Below are positions 30,933-39,790 of a DNA stretch of 64,000 nucleotides, piece after piece. Made by a program: the position numbers and the translations under genes. Below the pieces are notes generated by a model. The model was not told the DNA's origin. It worked only from the letters and a program-made list of their open reading frames with translations, and did not search any database. Within the stretch, counting starts at the first letter, position 1. Each line of letters begins with the position of its first letter. Origin of the DNA: Parazoarcus communis (GTDB lineage: Bacteria; Pseudomonadota; Gammaproteobacteria; Burkholderiales; Rhodocyclaceae); the NCBI RefSeq assembly GCF_003111645.1, contig NZ_CP022187.1, positions 1,364,001 through 1,428,000 on the forward strand. Direction: 5' to 3'.

Positions 30933-32069
30933 TCAGCCGGGATCTAGCCTCAGCACCGAGCCCTCGGTTTCCTCCAGCAGCCACAACTTGCCGTCCGGCC
31001 CCTGACGAACATCGCGGATACGACGTCCGACGTCCTCCAGCAGCCGTTCGGCCTCGCGCACCTTGCCGCCCTCCTCGCTCAGTCGCGCCAGCAGGCGGAA
31101 CTTGAGCGCCCCCACGAACAGGCTGCCCTGCCATCCCGGATAGACATTGCCGGTGTAGAAGCTCATGCCCGATGGCGCAATCGAGGGCGTCCACTGGTGG
31201 CGGGGCGGCTCGACATCGGCCCGCTCCGTGCCCTCGCCGATGCGCGTGCCGATGACATACTCCCGGCCATAGGTAATCACCGGCCAGCCGTAGTTGCGCC
31301 CGGGCAGAATCTCGTTGATCTCGTCGCCCCCCTGCGGTCCGTGCTCGTGCGCCCAGAGCGTGCCGGTCAGCGGATGCAGCGCGGCCCCCTGAACGTTGCG
31401 ATGGCCATAGGACCAGATCTCCGGCAGCGCCCCCGCCTTGCCGACGAAGGGATTGTCCGGCGGCACCGAACCATCGGGCCGGATGCGCACGATCTTCCCC
31501 ATGTGACTGTCCAGATCCTGCGCACGGTCACGGAAACTGTAGCGGTCGCCCAGCGTGACGAAGAGATTGCCGTCGCGCCCGAAAACAAGTCGCGAACCCC
31601 AGTGGTGACCGCCCGACGGGGACTCGTTCTGCGCAAAGATGATCTTCACTTCGCTCAGCTTCAGCGCATCGCTGTCCAGCACTGCGCGCGCCACGGCGGT
31701 GCGTGCCCCGTCCCGCGTGGGCTGCGCAAAGGAGAAGAAGATCGTGCGGTCCGTTGCAAACGCCGGACTGAGCACAACATCAAGCAGGCCGCCCTGTCCG
31801 CGCGAGTGCACATCGGGCACGCCCGCGATCGGCGCAGACACCGTGCCTTGTGGCGACACGATGCGCATGCGCCCCGGGCGCTCGGTCACCAGCATGCGGC
31901 CATCCGGCAGAAAGGTCAGAGACCAGGGCGTCTCAAGCCCGCTTGCCACTACCGTGACCCGTACCGGGCTCGCTGCCTGAGTCATGCCGACCACCAGCAA
32001 CAGCACCATCGACAGCAGCCCGCTTCTCAGCCACCCGCCCACGCCGGACACACATCGTTCTCCAGCCAT
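30933..32069 (-). CDS. PQQ-dependent aldose sugar dehydrogenase (YliI/GdhB-like)
   Basis: 378 residues from ATG 32069, chosen for its GGGAGG site; a signal peptide follows (LLSMVLLLVVGMTQAAS). Six-bladed beta-propeller features of soluble PQQ glucose dehydrogenases: ETPWSLTFLPDGRMLVTERPGR, GGHHWGSRLVFGRDGNLFVTLGD (as two adjacent motifs), and AHEHGPQGGDEINEI with the calcium/PQQ residues. It oxidises free aldoses in the periplasm. Divergent from the IclR gene. Confidence 0.85.
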   Translation of the reverse strand: MAGERCVSGVGGWLRSGLLSMVLLLVVGMTQAASPVRVTVVASGLETPWSLTFLPDGRMLVTERPGRMRIVSPQGTVSAPIAGVPDVHSRGQGGLLDVVLSPAFATDRTIFFSFAQPTRDGARTAVARAVLDSDALKLSEVKIIFAQNESPSGGHHWGSRLVFGRDGNLFVTLGDRYSFRDRAQDLDSHMGKIVRIRPDGSVPPDNPFVGKAGALPEIWSYGHRNVQGAALHPLTGTLWAHEHGPQGGDEINEILPGRNYGWPVITYGREYVIGTRIGEGTERADVEPPRHQWTPSIAPSGMSFYTGNVYPGWQGSLFVGALKFRLLARLSEEGGKVREAERLLEDVGRRIRDVRQGPDGKLWLLEETEGSVLRLDPG

Positions 32070-32239
32070 CTTCAACCTCCCGATTCGGGCGTTCGCCCAT
32101 GGCTTCACCTAGGTCTGAGGCATCAGCCCGCGGAAATCGTTCGCAGCCCGCACACGCCCCCTCACACGTCATGTCAAACCCTACAAACGACGATCAACTG
32201 CTTTGAAAATGCTACCATTTGCGCCATGCAGGAGAGCAA

Positions 32240-33103
32240 ATGCTGACAAACGACAAACCCGGCCCGAGCACACAGGAACCTCAACACGGCGGCACCGAAG
32301 GCCGGTCGACGGAGCGCGTCGACCGTCGCGGCATCCAGTCGATCGAGGTCGGCGGCACCTTGCTGCAGGCGCTGGTGCGAAACGGCACCCCGATGATGCT
32401 CAAGGACCTTGCCCGCGAGGCCGGCATGCCGCCGGCAAAGGCTCACCCCTACCTGGTGAGCTTCGGCAAGCTCGGACTCATCGAGCAGGACCCCGTCACC
32501 GGCCGCTACGGCCTGGGGCCGTTCTCCCTGCAGATGGGCCTGACCGCACTGCACGCGCTAGACCCGCTCAAGGCGGCGATGCCCGAGATCGCCAAGCTGG
32601 CCGATGACATCCAGCTCAACGTGGCGATCGCGGTATGGGGTAACCGTGGCCCCACCATCATCCGCATCGAAGAGTGCCACCGCCCGATCCATATCAACAT
32701 GCGTCCGGGCACCGTGATGACGCCGCTGATGCTCACGGCCACCGGCCGCGTCTTTGCCGCCTTTCTGCCCGATCGCATCACCCGCCCGCTGGTGAACGAA
32801 GAACTGTCGCAACTTGCTGCGGGCGAACAGCCGGCGCTAAAGATGTCAAAGCGTCATATCGACGAGATCCTGAGCGATGTGCGCAGACATGGCATCGCAC
32901 GCGCCCTCGGCCACCCGATCCCGGGCATCAACGCCTTCTGCGCCCCGGTGTTCGACAACAGCGGAGCACTTTCGCTGGCCATTACCGCGATGGGTCCCGC
33001 AGGCGCCTTCGACACCGACTGGAACGGCACCACCGCCACCAAGGTGCGTGCCTGCGCGCGCGAGATTTCCGGCCGCCTGGGCAATATCTCGGGCGCGGGC
33101 TGA
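32240..33103 (+). CDS. IclR-family transcriptional regulator
   Basis: 287 residues from ATG 32240, preceded by GGAGAG. Winged helix at about 25-85 (MMLKDLAREAGMPPAKAHPY) and IclR effector domain at about 100-275 (IHINMRPGTVMTPLMLTATG, GINAFCAPVFDNSGALSLAI). It is convergent with the end of the aromatic-type operon (33137-39592), for which it is a plausible regulator. Its N-terminus carries a polar 20-residue extension. Confidence 0.87.
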   Translation: MLTNDKPGPSTQEPQHGGTEGRSTERVDRRGIQSIEVGGTLLQALVRNGTPMMLKDLAREAGMPPAKAHPYLVSFGKLGLIEQDPVTGRYGLGPFSLQMGLTALHALDPLKAAMPEIAKLADDIQLNVAIAVWGNRGPTIIRIEECHRPIHINMRPGTVMTPLMLTATGRVFAAFLPDRITRPLVNEELSQLAAGEQPALKMSKRHIDEILSDVRRHGIARALGHPIPGINAFCAPVFDNSGALSLAITAMGPAGAFDTDWNGTTATKVRACAREISGRLGNISGAG

Positions 33104-33136
33104 ACACGACGGGGCAATCACGCCCCCGGGAGCACC

Positions 33137-33781
33137 TCACTCGGCGTCGGGCTGATTTCCCGGTGCCGCGAGACGGAAGGCTTCGAGGTCTTCGCAGCGC
33201 TCGGCAATGCGGCTGATCACCGGCAGCGCGTCCATCCGGCAATTGAAGCGACGCGCATTGAACACCTGCGGCACCAGACAGCAGTCAGCCAGCGTGGGCG
33301 TGTCCCCATGACAGAACGCACCGGTACGCTCGTCGACCGCCAGCATTGCTTCGACCGCGGCAAGCCCCAGTTCCACCCAGTGCCGATACCACGCGCTCTT
33401 CTGCTCGTCACTCGCGCCCAGGTCGCGCCCAAGGTACTGCAGCACGCGCAGGTTGTTGAGCGGATGAATGTCGCAGGCAATGGTCTGCGCAATCGCGCGG
33501 ATACGGGCGCGGTCGACCGGCGTCCCGGGCAGCAGCGCCGGCTCGGGGTGGGTTTCATCTAGGTACTCGATGATTGCCATCGACTGGGTCATCACCCGGC
33601 CCCCTTCCACGAGCGCGGGCACCAGGGCTGCGGGATTGACCGCCAGATAGTCTTCCTGCCGGTGCTCGCCGCCGGTACGGGTCAGGTGGACGGGTATCGA
33701 CTCGTAGTCCAGCCCCTTGAGATTGAGGGCAATACGCACGCGATAGGCCGCCGAACTGCGGAAATAGGTATAGAGCTTCAT
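33137..33781 (-). CDS. maiA: Maleylacetoacetate / maleylpyruvate isomerase (zeta-class GST)
   Basis: 214 residues from ATG 33781. It carries the zeta-GST motif SSAAYRVRIALNLKG at residues about 9-23, which places the catalytic Ser/Cys region, and the usual ALVPALVEGG and QSMAIIEYLDE glutathione-site blocks. It uses glutathione to isomerise maleyl- to fumaryl- intermediates after ring cleavage, ahead of the FAH hydrolase encoded upstream. Last gene of the operon, separated from dctP by 132 bp holding a strong hairpin. Confidence 0.92.
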   Translation of the reverse strand: MKLYTYFRSSAAYRVRIALNLKGLDYESIPVHLTRTGGEHRQEDYLAVNPAALVPALVEGGRVMTQSMAIIEYLDETHPEPALLPGTPVDRARIRAIAQTIACDIHPLNNLRVLQYLGRDLGASDEQKSAWYRHWVELGLAAVEAMLAVDERTGAFCHGDTPTLADCCLVPQVFNARRFNCRMDALPVISRIAERCEDLEAFRLAAPGNQPDAE

Positions 33782-33855
33782 GGTGTCTCCCGTGTTGACC
33801 AGGCAACGCGCCACCCCGAGCATACGCAGCAAGACCCGGCCTGTTCAAGACCGGG

Positions 33856-33893
33856 CCCTGTGCTGCGGGCGGTTACGCCCGCGCAGCACAGGG
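33856..33893 (-). terminator. Strong intercistronic hairpin between dctP-like and maiA genes
   Basis: CCCTGTGCTGC-GGGCG, a GTTA loop, and CGCCC-GC-GCAGCACAGGG: 16 pairs with a two-base bulge. There is no T-run on the reverse transcript. Likely a 3' stabiliser or partial terminator that keeps the binding-protein message more abundant than maiA. Confidence 0.5.
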
Positions 33894-33913
33894 CGACCGA
33901 TGCCCGGCCCGGA

Positions 33914-34945
33914 TCAGCGCTTGTGCTTCTCGATCAGCCTCTTCGCGCTGTCGAGCATGGCCTGCCCGGGGTAACCCTTGCCGTTCATCTCCTCGACCCA
34001 CTCTGCCGCCAGCTTGTCGCCTTCCTTGCGCCACGACGCCAGCTCCGACGCCGGAATGGTATTGAACACGTTACCGTGATCAACCGCCTGTTGACGCGCA
34101 GCCGGCGCGGACTCATCCCACACGCGACCGATCTGGGCCGAGAAATCGGCACCGGCGTTATTGTCGATCACCTTCTTCAGGTCCGCCGGCAGGCTGTCGT
34201 ACTTTGCCTTGTTCATGGCGATGACAAACACCGCCGTGTACAGGGCCGGTTCGGCAGGATCGGTTTCGGTGTGATACTTCGTGAGTTCCTGCAGTTTCAT
34301 CGTGGGAATCACCTCCCACGGCAGGACGTAGCCGTCGATCACGCCCTTGGACATCGACTCGGTAACCGCGGGCAGCGGCATCGCGACGGGTGCGGCACCG
34401 AAAGCGGCCAGCATCTTGTTGGTAAGCCGGGTGGGCGCGCGCATCTTCAGACCGTTGAAGTCGGCCATCGTGCTGATCTGCCTGTTGCCATGCACGTAGC
34501 CGTTGTCATGCACGTGAAAGGCCAGCGGCTTGACGCGCGCAAAATCCTTCTTGCCGTAGGTCTCGACGTATTCCCACAGCGCACGGCTGGTCGACTCGGC
34601 CGAACGCGACATGAAGGGGAGCTCGAACGCCTCGACCGACGGGAACCGCCCCGCGGTATATCCGGGCAGCGTCCACACGATGTCGGCCACGCCATCGGTC
34701 GCCTGCTGGATCAGCTGCGGCGGCGTGCCGCCAAGCTGCATCGAGGGATAGATCTGACATTTGAGCCGGTTCGCAGACTCCTTGGCGATCTTCTCGCACC
34801 AGGGCAGCAACACCTTCTGCTGCGACAGGGCCGCCGACGGCCAGAAGTGCGCCACCTTGAGCGTGATCTCCTGCGCACCGGCCAGCGTGGCGCCCAGCGC
34901 AAGTGCAGCGCCAAGCGCTGCATTCACGAAATGTCGGGTCTTCAT
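33914..34945 (-). CDS. TRAP transporter substrate-binding protein (DctP type)
   Basis: 343 residues from ATG 34945 (GGAGAC site); the frame extends further upstream without signal sequence. Signal peptide cleaved near LAGAQ. TRAP-type body: LKVAHFWPSAALSQQ, LKMRAPTRLTNKML (with the carboxylate-binding Arg in the KMRAP block) and DGYVLPWEVIP. It binds an organic acid in the periplasm. No DctQ or DctM membrane genes are in the window, so it must use a permease encoded elsewhere. Part of the catabolic operon, so its ligand is probably an aromatic or related acid. Confidence 0.88.
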   Translation of the reverse strand: MKTRHFVNAALGAALALGATLAGAQEITLKVAHFWPSAALSQQKVLLPWCEKIAKESANRLKCQIYPSMQLGGTPPQLIQQATDGVADIVWTLPGYTAGRFPSVEAFELPFMSRSAESTSRALWEYVETYGKKDFARVKPLAFHVHDNGYVHGNRQISTMADFNGLKMRAPTRLTNKMLAAFGAAPVAMPLPAVTESMSKGVIDGYVLPWEVIPTMKLQELTKYHTETDPAEPALYTAVFVIAMNKAKYDSLPADLKKVIDNNAGADFSAQIGRVWDESAPAARQQAVDHGNVFNTIPASELASWRKEGDKLAAEWVEEMNGKGYPGQAMLDSAKRLIEKHKR

Positions 34946-35021
34946 GCGTGTCTCCATCCTGTTTTTATAAGCCTGGGTCGTACGCCGGCCCCGTCGGCGG
35001 GCGGATGCTGCTGACGAGCGC

Positions 35022-36035
35022 TCAACCGGCCGGCGTCGCGACGGTGTTCTCGATGGCACCGAAGATGCTGCGCCCGTCGCCATCGAACATCTCGATGCGA
35101 ACCCTGTCACCGGCGCGCATGAAGGGCGTCACCGCCTTGCCCTGCTCGATGGTTTCGTAAGTCCGCACCTCTGCCAGGCAGCAATATCCCACGCCGCCAT
35201 TCTCGACCGACGAGCCCCAGAGGTTGCCCTGCTTGTTGGACACCGTGCCCGAGCCGACGATGGTGCCGGCCTCCAGCTGACGTGTCTTGGCGGCATGCGC
35301 CACCAGCTGCGCGAGGCTGAATGTCATGTCGACGCCCGCGTTCGGATGACCGAAGCGTTTCTCGTTGAGGTCGACCACCAGCGGCAGATGCACCTTGGCA
35401 TCGCGCCACGCCACACCGAGCTCGTCCGGCGTGACCGCCACCGGGCTGAAGGCGCTGGCCGGCTTGCTCTGGAAGAAGCCGAAGCCCTTCGCCAGCTCGT
35501 TCGGAATCAGGTTGCGCAACGATACGTCATTGACCAGCATCACCAGCCGGATGGCCTTTTCCGCCACCTCAGGGCTCGCGCCCATCGGCACGTCGCCGGT
35601 CACCACGGTCACTTCAGCCTCGAAGTCGATGCCCCAGCTTTCATCTGCCACCACCTTGTCGCGCGGGCCGATGAAACTGTCCGAGCCGCCCTGATACATC
35701 AGCGGGTCGGTGTAGAAGGACGCCGGCACCTCGGAGTTGCGCGCCTTGCGCACCAGTTCGACGTGATTGATGTAAGCCGATCCGTCAGCCCACTGATAGG
35801 CGCGCGGCAGCGGCGAATGGCAGTGCACCGGGTCGAAGGGGATCGCGTGACGCGCATGGCCGGCGTTGAGCATGTCGTAGACGAGCTCAAGCTCGGCCAC
35901 CACGTTATCCCAGTCATCGAGCGCCGCCTGCAGGGTTCTGGCGATACCGCCCACGGTCTGGCAGATGCTCAGGTCGCGGCTGACAACGACGAGCGTGCCG
36001 TCACGGCCGCCATGCTTGAGGGTAGCGAGTTTCAA
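35022..36035 (-). CDS. Fumarylacetoacetate hydrolase family protein
   Basis: 337 residues, two-domain FAH layout like fumarylacetoacetase. Metal-binding acidic residues in GIDFEAEVTVVTGD, substrate region SFIGPRDKVV, and GSGTVSNKQGNLWGSS near residue 270. It hydrolyses a beta-diketo acid such as fumarylacetoacetate or fumarylpyruvate to fumarate plus a keto acid. It overlaps the VOC gene by 4 bp and sits in the same operon as maiA, consistent with successive steps. Confidence 0.9.
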   Translation of the reverse strand: MKLATLKHGGRDGTLVVVSRDLSICQTVGGIARTLQAALDDWDNVVAELELVYDMLNAGHARHAIPFDPVHCHSPLPRAYQWADGSAYINHVELVRKARNSEVPASFYTDPLMYQGGSDSFIGPRDKVVADESWGIDFEAEVTVVTGDVPMGASPEVAEKAIRLVMLVNDVSLRNLIPNELAKGFGFFQSKPASAFSPVAVTPDELGVAWRDAKVHLPLVVDLNEKRFGHPNAGVDMTFSLAQLVAHAAKTRQLEAGTIVGSGTVSNKQGNLWGSSVENGGVGYCCLAEVRTYETIEQGKAVTPFMRAGDRVRIEMFDGDGRSIFGAIENTVATPAG

Positions 36036-36574
36036 TTGAACATCTCCTTGTGACGGCCGTCATGCATCCATGCGGCGTGCTTGGGCGCCTTCTTGGTCTT
36101 TGCCCATTCTTCGAGCATGTCCCACTTTACCTTGTCGAGCGCTTCGAGCATCTTCGGGCTGCCGGTGTTGCACGCCAGCTCGAGCCGATGACCGTTCGGA
36201 TCGAAGAAATAGATCGACTGGAACAGGGCATGATCGGTGGGGCCGATGACCTCGATCCCCGCCGCTTCGAGCCGCGCCTTGGCCGCCATCAGCACCTCCA
36301 TCGACTCGACTTCCATCGCCAGATGCTGGGTCCATGCGGGGGTGTTCTCGTCGCGTCCCATCGGCGCCCGGGTGGGCAGCTCGAAAAAGGCCAGCACGTT
36401 GTCCATGCCCGCATCCATGAAGATGTGCATGTAGGGGTCGGCCTCGCCGGTGGAGGGCACGGCGTCCTCAGCAATCGACAGCACCAGCTTCATGTCGAGG
36501 TGCTTCTCGTACCAGCGTGCGGTTTCGAGTGCGTCCTTGCAGCGGTAAGCGACGTGGTGAATCTTCTTGATCAT
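36032..36574 (-). CDS. VOC-superfamily metalloenzyme with glyoxalase I-like metal site
   Basis: 180 residues, two beta-alpha-beta3 modules. Candidate ligands H7 (KIHHVAY), E65 (AFFEL), H84 (TQHLAMEV) and E132 (HRLELA) match the His-Glu-His-Glu set and spacing of glyoxalase I. It could act as a lyase, isomerase or dioxygenase on a ring-derived intermediate; the sequence does not decide. Translationally coupled to the FAH gene. Confidence 0.8.
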   Translation of the reverse strand: MIKKIHHVAYRCKDALETARWYEKHLDMKLVLSIAEDAVPSTGEADPYMHIFMDAGMDNVLAFFELPTRAPMGRDENTPAWTQHLAMEVESMEVLMAAKARLEAAGIEVIGPTDHALFQSIYFFDPNGHRLELACNTGSPKMLEALDKVKWDMLEEWAKTKKAPKHAAWMHDGRHKEMFN

Positions 36575-36601
36575 GATGAATGTCTCCTGCTTGCGTGTGG
36601 C

Positions 36602-36826
36602 TCAGACGCCTTCGCGGGCGATCTTCATCGCCTCGCGCAGCACCGATATGTCGCCGATGTGATTCGACAGCAACAGGATCAGGCGGGCATTGACTGCGGC
36701 GCTCTGTTCGTCGGTGAGGTCGCGGTGGGTTTCGATCAGCGCTTCGTAGAAGTCGTCGCCAGGTGAAAAGGCACGGAAGTAGCGTTTGCCGGGTTCGTGC
36801 AGATTGCTTTGTGTATTCAGGGCCAT
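36602..36826 (-). CDS. DUF2783 domain protein
   Basis: 74 residues, mostly helical and charged (DDFYEALIETHRDLTDEQS, LLLSNHIGDISVLREAM). It matches the small DUF2783 family seen next to flavin monooxygenases in catabolic operons. No catalytic motif; possibly a subunit or stabiliser of the adjacent FAD enzyme (inference). 11 bp downstream of that gene. Confidence 0.75.
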   Translation of the reverse strand: MALNTQSNLHEPGKRYFRAFSPGDDFYEALIETHRDLTDEQSAAVNARLILLLSNHIGDISVLREAMKIAREGV

Positions 36827-36837
36827 GGTCTGCTCCT

Positions 36838-38505
36838 TCAGGCGTTGCAGCTTGCTTTGGCGACGGCTGCGCGCACTTTCGCCACATCGAGGGCGCGCCA
36901 GCGCGCGGCCACGTGTTGATCGGGACGGGCCAGAATGCTCGCACCGGGGCTGAGGTCGTAACGTTCGCGGATACGCCCCTTGGTGTCGATCAGGGTTTTC
37001 AGCCCTGCCGGTGCCGTACCGCGTTCGGCCACCACAAGGGCCTCGACCGCAATCGGCGCATCGGCCAGTGCAGCAAGCGCCTGCGCCGTTGCAGCATCCA
37101 GCGCGGACGCATCCGGCACGTAATGCAGCAGCTTGAAGCCGTTACCGAGCACCCCGAGCAACCAGCGCTCGCCGCCTGCGGTCTCGATCGGTGCGTCGTC
37201 CATCGGCGCGCCCGGCACCATGTCACCGGCAAACTCGTCACTGTCCGGGGTATTCAGCCGCGATTCCGAATAGAAACTCGGCACCGACAGACGGCCCGAA
37301 TTGACCAGCGCACGCGCAAACGGATAGTGCTCGGCCAGGCCCAGCACCGCGTTGCGGAAGGTCTTGCTGACGGCGCTCTTGGGGGTGATGAAGTCGGTCG
37401 AGCGTGTCGAATTCATCAGGTTCTCGTCGGCGGCAAACACGCGCTCGTCGCTGTAGGTGTCGAGCAGTTCGGGCGGCGCCTTGCCATCCATCACCAGCTT
37501 GAGCTTCCACGCCAGGTTGTCCGCATCCTGAATGCCGGAGTTGGCGCCACGCGCGCCGAAGGGCGACACCTGGTGCGCCGCATCGCCGACGAAGAGCACG
37601 CGCCCGTGGTTGAAGCTGTTCATGCGCCGGCACTGGAAGGTATACACGCTGACCCATTCCAGTTCGAACTCGCGCTCGTCGCCAAGCATTGCCTTGATGC
37701 GCGGGATGACGTTCTCGGGCTTCTTCTCTTCTTCCGGGTCGGCCTGCCAGCCGAGCTGGAAGTCGATGCGCCACACGTTGTCTGCCTGGCGGTGCAGCAG
37801 CACCGACTGGTTGGGGTGAAACGGCGGATCGAACCAGAACCAGCGCTCGGCGGGATACTCGGCCTTCATCACCACGTCCGCGATCAGGAAGCGGTCCATG
37901 AAGATCTTGCCGTCAATGTCCAGCCCCATCATCGTGCGGATCGGGCTGCGTGCGCCATCAGCCACCACCAGCCAGTCGGTACTCAGGGTGTAGGCGCCAT
38001 CGGGCGTTTCCACCCGCAGCGAGGCCTTGCCCTCGTCCTGCGTCAGCGCAATCACGGTGTTCTTGAAGCGCATCTCGAGATTGGGCAACTGCTGCGCGCG
38101 CTTGACCAGGTAATCCTCGAGGTAATACTGCTGCAGGTTGATCATGCCCGGACGGTGGTGGTCCGGCTGCGGGCAAAGGTTGAAGCTGAACACTTCCTCT
38201 TCGCGGAAGAAGGTGCGCCCCACGTTCCACGACACCCCCTTCTGCACCATCTCTTCGCCGCAACCGAGGCGGTCGAGCACTTCGAGCGCGCGCTTGGCGT
38301 AGCACACCCCGCGCGAGCCGAAAGACACGGTGTCGTCGTTATCCAGCAACAGCACGTCGCAGCCCTGCTGCGCGAGGTCGATGGCGGTCGTCAGTCCAAC
38401 CGGACCGGCGCCGACCACAACAACCGGATAGTGCCCGTCGCGCCCCTCGCTGATTTCGGGCGGACGTCGATAGTCGAATTTCGGGTATGAGAACGTGCTT
38501 GGCAC
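36838..38505 (-). CDS. FAD-dependent aromatic-ring hydroxylase (PHBH/MhpA-like)
   Basis: 555 residues from GTG 38505, which has a strong GGAGGAG site six bases upstream; an ATG eight codons earlier lacks one. All three flavin motifs are visible: VVVVGAGPVGLTTA (Rossmann, near residue 28), WLVVADGARSPIR (DG motif) and VLFVGDAAHQVSPFG (GD motif). It is a class A flavoprotein monooxygenase using NAD(P)H; the C-terminal thioredoxin-like region is of MhpA/PheA type. It probably adds the hydroxyl that prepares the ring for cleavage. Substrate not readable. Confidence 0.9.
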   Translation of the reverse strand: MPSTFSYPKFDYRRPPEISEGRDGHYPVVVVGAGPVGLTTAIDLAQQGCDVLLLDNDDTVSFGSRGVCYAKRALEVLDRLGCGEEMVQKGVSWNVGRTFFREEEVFSFNLCPQPDHHRPGMINLQQYYLEDYLVKRAQQLPNLEMRFKNTVIALTQDEGKASLRVETPDGAYTLSTDWLVVADGARSPIRTMMGLDIDGKIFMDRFLIADVVMKAEYPAERWFWFDPPFHPNQSVLLHRQADNVWRIDFQLGWQADPEEEKKPENVIPRIKAMLGDEREFELEWVSVYTFQCRRMNSFNHGRVLFVGDAAHQVSPFGARGANSGIQDADNLAWKLKLVMDGKAPPELLDTYSDERVFAADENLMNSTRSTDFITPKSAVSKTFRNAVLGLAEHYPFARALVNSGRLSVPSFYSESRLNTPDSDEFAGDMVPGAPMDDAPIETAGGERWLLGVLGNGFKLLHYVPDASALDAATAQALAALADAPIAVEALVVAERGTAPAGLKTLIDTKGRIRERYDLSPGASILARPDQHVAARWRALDVAKVRAAVAKASCNA

Positions 38506-38629
38506 GGCTGTCTCCTCCAGGTCTGTCAATGAGACGCGGCGCCGCCCATCTGCGGGGCGTGTCGCCGGATGCGGTCAATACTCTGTTGTAGTACGAGCTT
38601 GCGGGCGCAGCTCACGCCCGGAAAAAACA

Positions 38630-39592
38630 TCACTCCTGCAGCGCGTGCCACATCTGCTGGTCGCGCTCGGCGGTCCAGATACGTGGATCGCGAATGCCGC
38701 TGGCTTCGTCATGCGCGCGGGTCACATCGAAGGGCAGGCAATGTTCGTAGATGAAGACCTGACCGAACTTCGGATCCATGTTGGCCCGTGCGTGCGCCAT
38801 CGTGCCCTTCAGGTCCAGCCCCTTCGCCACCGCTTCCTGCGCGCTGCGATACAGCGTCGAGACGAAATCGCGGGTGTAGGCCAGGCCTTCCTGCACACGC
38901 TGCGGACTGAGCAGCGCGGGGCCACGGCCCGGCACCAGCTTGTCGAAGTTCATCGCAGCGAGGTTGTCCAGCGTCTGCGGCCAGTCAGCCAGGTAGGCGT
39001 CGCCGGTGTAACAGGCGGCATCGGCCTCGACCAGGTCACCGGAGAAGCAGATGTTCTGCGACGGCAGATAGACAATGGTGTCGCCCTTGGTGTGACCTCG
39101 ACCAACCTGCTTGATCTTCACCTCGAGCTTGCCCATCCAAAGCGTCATTTCGCCCTGGAAGGTCATCGTCGGCCAGGTCAGGCCGGGCACGCTCTCGACC
39201 GCGTTGAACAGGCGCGGAAAACGCCCGATCTCCGAATCCATGTCCTGCTGGCCACGCTCTACGATCAGGTCGTAGGTGTCCTGGCTGGCAATGATCTGCT
39301 CCAGCCCTTCGTTCTTGTAGCCCGAGGCCCCAAGCACACGTACCGCGTGGTAGTGGGTGAGCACCACGTACTTGATCGGCTTGTCGGTGAGTTCGCGCAC
39401 CTTGGCGATCACCTCCTGAGCCATCACCGGAGTCGCGGTCGCGTCGATGATCATCACCGAATCGTCACCGATGATGATGCCGGTGTTCGGATCACCCTCG
39501 GCCGTATAGGCGTAGGCATTCTCGGACAGCTTGTCGAAACTGACCTGCTTCACTTCGAGGTCGGCCTGTGAAGCAAAAACCTTGGTGTTCAT
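38630..39592 (-). CDS. Metallo-beta-lactamase-fold hydrolase with altered metal motif
   Basis: 320 residues. The fold is clear (NTGIIIGDDSVMIIDATAT, GRGHTKGDTIVYLP, FSGDLVEADAA), but the usual HxHxDH is H80-Y-H82-A-V-R85, so the Asp and third His are replaced by Val and Arg. H167 and D186 remain. First gene of the operon, start preceded by AGGAGA and by a good promoter. A thioesterase or lactonase role is possible; a one-metal or non-hydrolytic role cannot be excluded. Confidence 0.85.
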   Translation of the reverse strand: MNTKVFASQADLEVKQVSFDKLSENAYAYTAEGDPNTGIIIGDDSVMIIDATATPVMAQEVIAKVRELTDKPIKYVVLTHYHAVRVLGASGYKNEGLEQIIASQDTYDLIVERGQQDMDSEIGRFPRLFNAVESVPGLTWPTMTFQGEMTLWMGKLEVKIKQVGRGHTKGDTIVYLPSQNICFSGDLVEADAACYTGDAYLADWPQTLDNLAAMNFDKLVPGRGPALLSPQRVQEGLAYTRDFVSTLYRSAQEAVAKGLDLKGTMAHARANMDPKFGQVFIYEHCLPFDVTRAHDEASGIRDPRIWTAERDQQMWHALQE

Positions 39593-39624
39593 TGTTGTCG
39601 TCTCCTGATTGGGTGGATGGGTGC

Positions 39625-39653
39625 ATCGTAGTTGATGATTTGTTAATGGTCAA
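39625..39653 (-). promoter_or_regulatory. Sigma70 promoter of the aromatic-type operon
   Basis: Reverse strand TTGACC (39648-39653), 17-bp spacer, TACGAT (39625-39630); start site expected near 39618, about 25 bp before the MBL gene ATG. Five of six -35 bases match. Confidence 0.6.
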
Positions 39654-39735
39654 TACGTTCGCCAATAGCAAATTTCACGACACACACCCAACAGCGTCCG
39701 ACGCCCACTGCGCGCACGCGGCCGATCATTCCAAA

Positions 39736-39764
39736 TTGGTAGTGCAACCCATCTTGGTTATGAT
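39736..39764 (+). promoter_or_regulatory. Sigma70 promoter of the WYL regulator
   Basis: TTGGTA (39736-39741), 17-bp spacer, TATGAT (39759-39764); expected start near 39771, 20 bp before the GTG start codon. It is divergent to the promoter at 39625-39653, with about 80 bp between the two -35 boxes. Confidence 0.6.
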
Positions 39765-39790
39765 TCCGTGATCCCATCGAGAGAACCACC

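Noticed and set aside
36763-38490. Forward open frame of 575 codons opposite the FAD monooxygenase
   Set aside because: Shadow of a gene with three flavin motifs; no ribosome site or recognisable domain.
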